Shown here: positions 63,180-64,000 of the stretch, one piece after another
Layout of the letters: every line of letters starts with the position of its first letter
How positions within the stretch are numbered: the stretch's first letter is position 1
From: a bacterium
GTDB lineage: Bacteria > Bacillota > Clostridia > Oscillospirales > Acutalibacteraceae
Assembly: GCA_020625875.1 (NCBI GenBank)
Contig: JAHLAX010000027.1
Span: 1 to 64,000, forward strand
Direction of reading: 5' to 3'
DNA: 64,000 nucleotides
Position numbers and translations under genes: made by a program
The notes under the pieces: model-generated
Told to the model about the DNA's origin: nothing
Databases searched by the model: none
The model's input: the letters and a program-made list of their open reading frames with translations, nothing else

Positions 63180-63575
63180 ATGAATATTGCTCTTATCGCT
63201 CATGATGAAAAGAAAGAACTGATGATTCAGTTCTGTATAGCTTACTGCGGTATATTAAGCAGGAACAATCTCTGCGCCACAGGCACAACAGGAAAAATCA
63301 TCTCGGAGGCAACAGGTCTTCAGGTGACCGGCTTCCTCGCGGGCTCTCAGGGCGGCGACCAGCAGATCGCTGCTCGCATCGCCTGCAACGAGATTGATAT
63401 GCTTTTGTTCTTCCGTGACCCGCTCAATCCCAAGCCCAATGAGCCCAACGATATGAATCTGTTAAGGCTCTGCGATATGCATAACATTCCTGTCGCGACC
63501 AATATCGCCACCGCCGAGGTGCTCATACACGGTCTTGAGCGCGGCGACCTTGATTGGCGTAATATTATTAAGTAA
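63180..63575 (+). CDS. mgsA: Methylglyoxal synthase
   Basis: A 131-residue enzyme turning dihydroxyacetone phosphate into methylglyoxal. Signatures [30 protein letters not shown] with the catalytic Asp and [17 protein letters not shown] are all present. AGGAGG precedes the ATG. It follows minD by 49 bases. Confidence 0.96.
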   Translation: MNIALIAHDEKKELMIQFCIAYCGILSRNNLCATGTTGKIISEATGLQVTGFLAGSQGGDQQIAARIACNEIDMLLFFRDPLNPKPNEPNDMNLLRLCDMHNIPVATNIATAEVLIHGLERGDLDWRNIIK

Positions 63576-63597
63576 CAGATTAATGAATAGTTGCTAT

Positions 63598-63618
63598 CGG
63601 GCGGCGGGGTGCTGCCCG
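63598..63618 (+). other. GC-rich hairpin before hisS
   Basis: An 8-bp stem with one G-U pair, CGGGCGGC/GCTGCCCG, 22 bases after mgsA; the tail is only mildly T-rich, so it is at most a weak terminator. Confidence 0.5.
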
Positions 63619-63665
63619 TTAGTTGCGTTTTAGGATACATAGAATAGGTAATTTGGAGGACAAAA

Positions 63666-64000
63666 ATGGGAGTAATCACAAAAAAGATTAAGGGCACCGA
63701 GGATGTTCTGCCCAAGCAGAGCTATCGGTGGCAGTTTATAGAAAGAATAATGCGCGAGGAAGCCGCGAACTTCGGCTTTAAGGAGATGCGCACACCTGTG
63801 TTTGAACACACCGAGCTTTTCGCGCGCGGCGTGGGCGACACAACGGATGTTGTTCAAAAAGAAATGTATACCTTTGACACAAAGGGCGGCGAGAGCGTCA
63901 CCCTTCGTCCCGAGGGTACGGCGGGGGCGGCGAGAGCGCTTCTCGAGCACGCGCTTCCCAACGAAGGCTTGCCGATTAAGGCTTATTATCTCACCTCGTG
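63666..64000 (+). CDS. hisS: Histidyl-tRNA synthetase (partial, N-terminal part)
   Basis: The first 111 residues of a class II synthetase. KGTEDVLPKQSYRWQFIE is the conserved start, MRTPVFEHTELFARGVGDTTDVVQKEMYTF motif 1 region, and TLRPEGTAGAARALLEH the histidine/ATP-binding part. GGAGG lies 6 bases before ATG 63666. The gene runs out of the window. There is no T-box leader in the 90 bases before it. Confidence 0.96.
   Translation, partial: MGVITKKIKGTEDVLPKQSYRWQFIERIMREEAANFGFKEMRTPVFEHTELFARGVGDTTDVVQKEMYTFDTKGGESVTLRPEGTAGAARALLEHALPNEGLPIKAYYLTS

Overview
The window is a chromosomal origin region of a low-to-mid GC, endospore-lineage Firmicute, most likely a Clostridia member of the Ruminococcaceae/Oscillospiraceae type. 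The basis is the order rpmH-rnpA-yidD-yidC-khpB-mnmE-mnmG-rsmG-noc on one side and dnaA-dnaN-yaaA-recF-remB-gyrB-gyrA on the other, plus spoIIID, a SpoVA-family gene, pyruvate:ferredoxin oxidoreductase, AGGAGG ribosome-binding sites and several secreted Big_2-like surface proteins. The species assignment is inference; no rRNA or tRNA gene is present.

Layout. 0-7 kb: two ABC exporter operons, one with an XRE-AbrB fusion regulator and one of GldA/F/G type with a DUF4340 protein. 7-16.7 kb: accessory and sporulation genes (spoVAE, a nucleotidyltransferase-like protein, an SDR reductase, three secreted proteins, an OGG1-type glycosylase, spoIIID). 16.7-24.9 kb: nifJ, an Mrp/NBP35 ATPase, three low-complexity single-pass or few-pass membrane proteins, prmA. 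25-35.4 kb: a mostly plus-strand block with parA-parB, serS, an aquaporin, and the CIRCE-controlled hrcA-grpE-dnaK-dnaJ operon; rpsT and two small membrane genes lie inside it on the minus strand. 35.4-43.3 kb: the minus-strand noc-to-rpmH operon with two perfect parS sites. 43.3-45.1 kb: a bipartite oriC around dnaA, with DnaA boxes and a DnaA-trio tract before dnaN. 45.1-54.4 kb: the dnaN-to-gyrA run and maf. 54.4-62.1 kb: a minus-strand block mrdA-mreD-mreC-mreB, dut, a U32 peptidase and zapA. 62.4-64 kb: minD, mgsA and the start of hisS.

Together the genes cover replication initiation (dnaA, dnaN, gyrAB), origin segregation (parAB, noc, parS), tRNA and rRNA modification (mnmEG, rsmG), membrane insertion (yidC/khpB), cell shape and division (mreBCD, mrdA, minD, zapA) and heat-shock folding.

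Most notable: (i) the two head-on blocks, 25-35.4 kb and 54.4-62.1 kb, each look like an inversion, because flipping either restores canonical order (noc-soj-spo0J, and mreBCD-mrdA-minD-mgsA); (ii) a folded leader of about 130 nt lies between CIRCE and hrcA and carries a 22-bp word found again upstream of mnmG; (iii) heptanucleotide-repeat elements recur at 14.2, 34.2, 53.8 and 57.9 kb, one supplying the start codon of maf; (iv) a DnaA-trio tract is visible in oriC.
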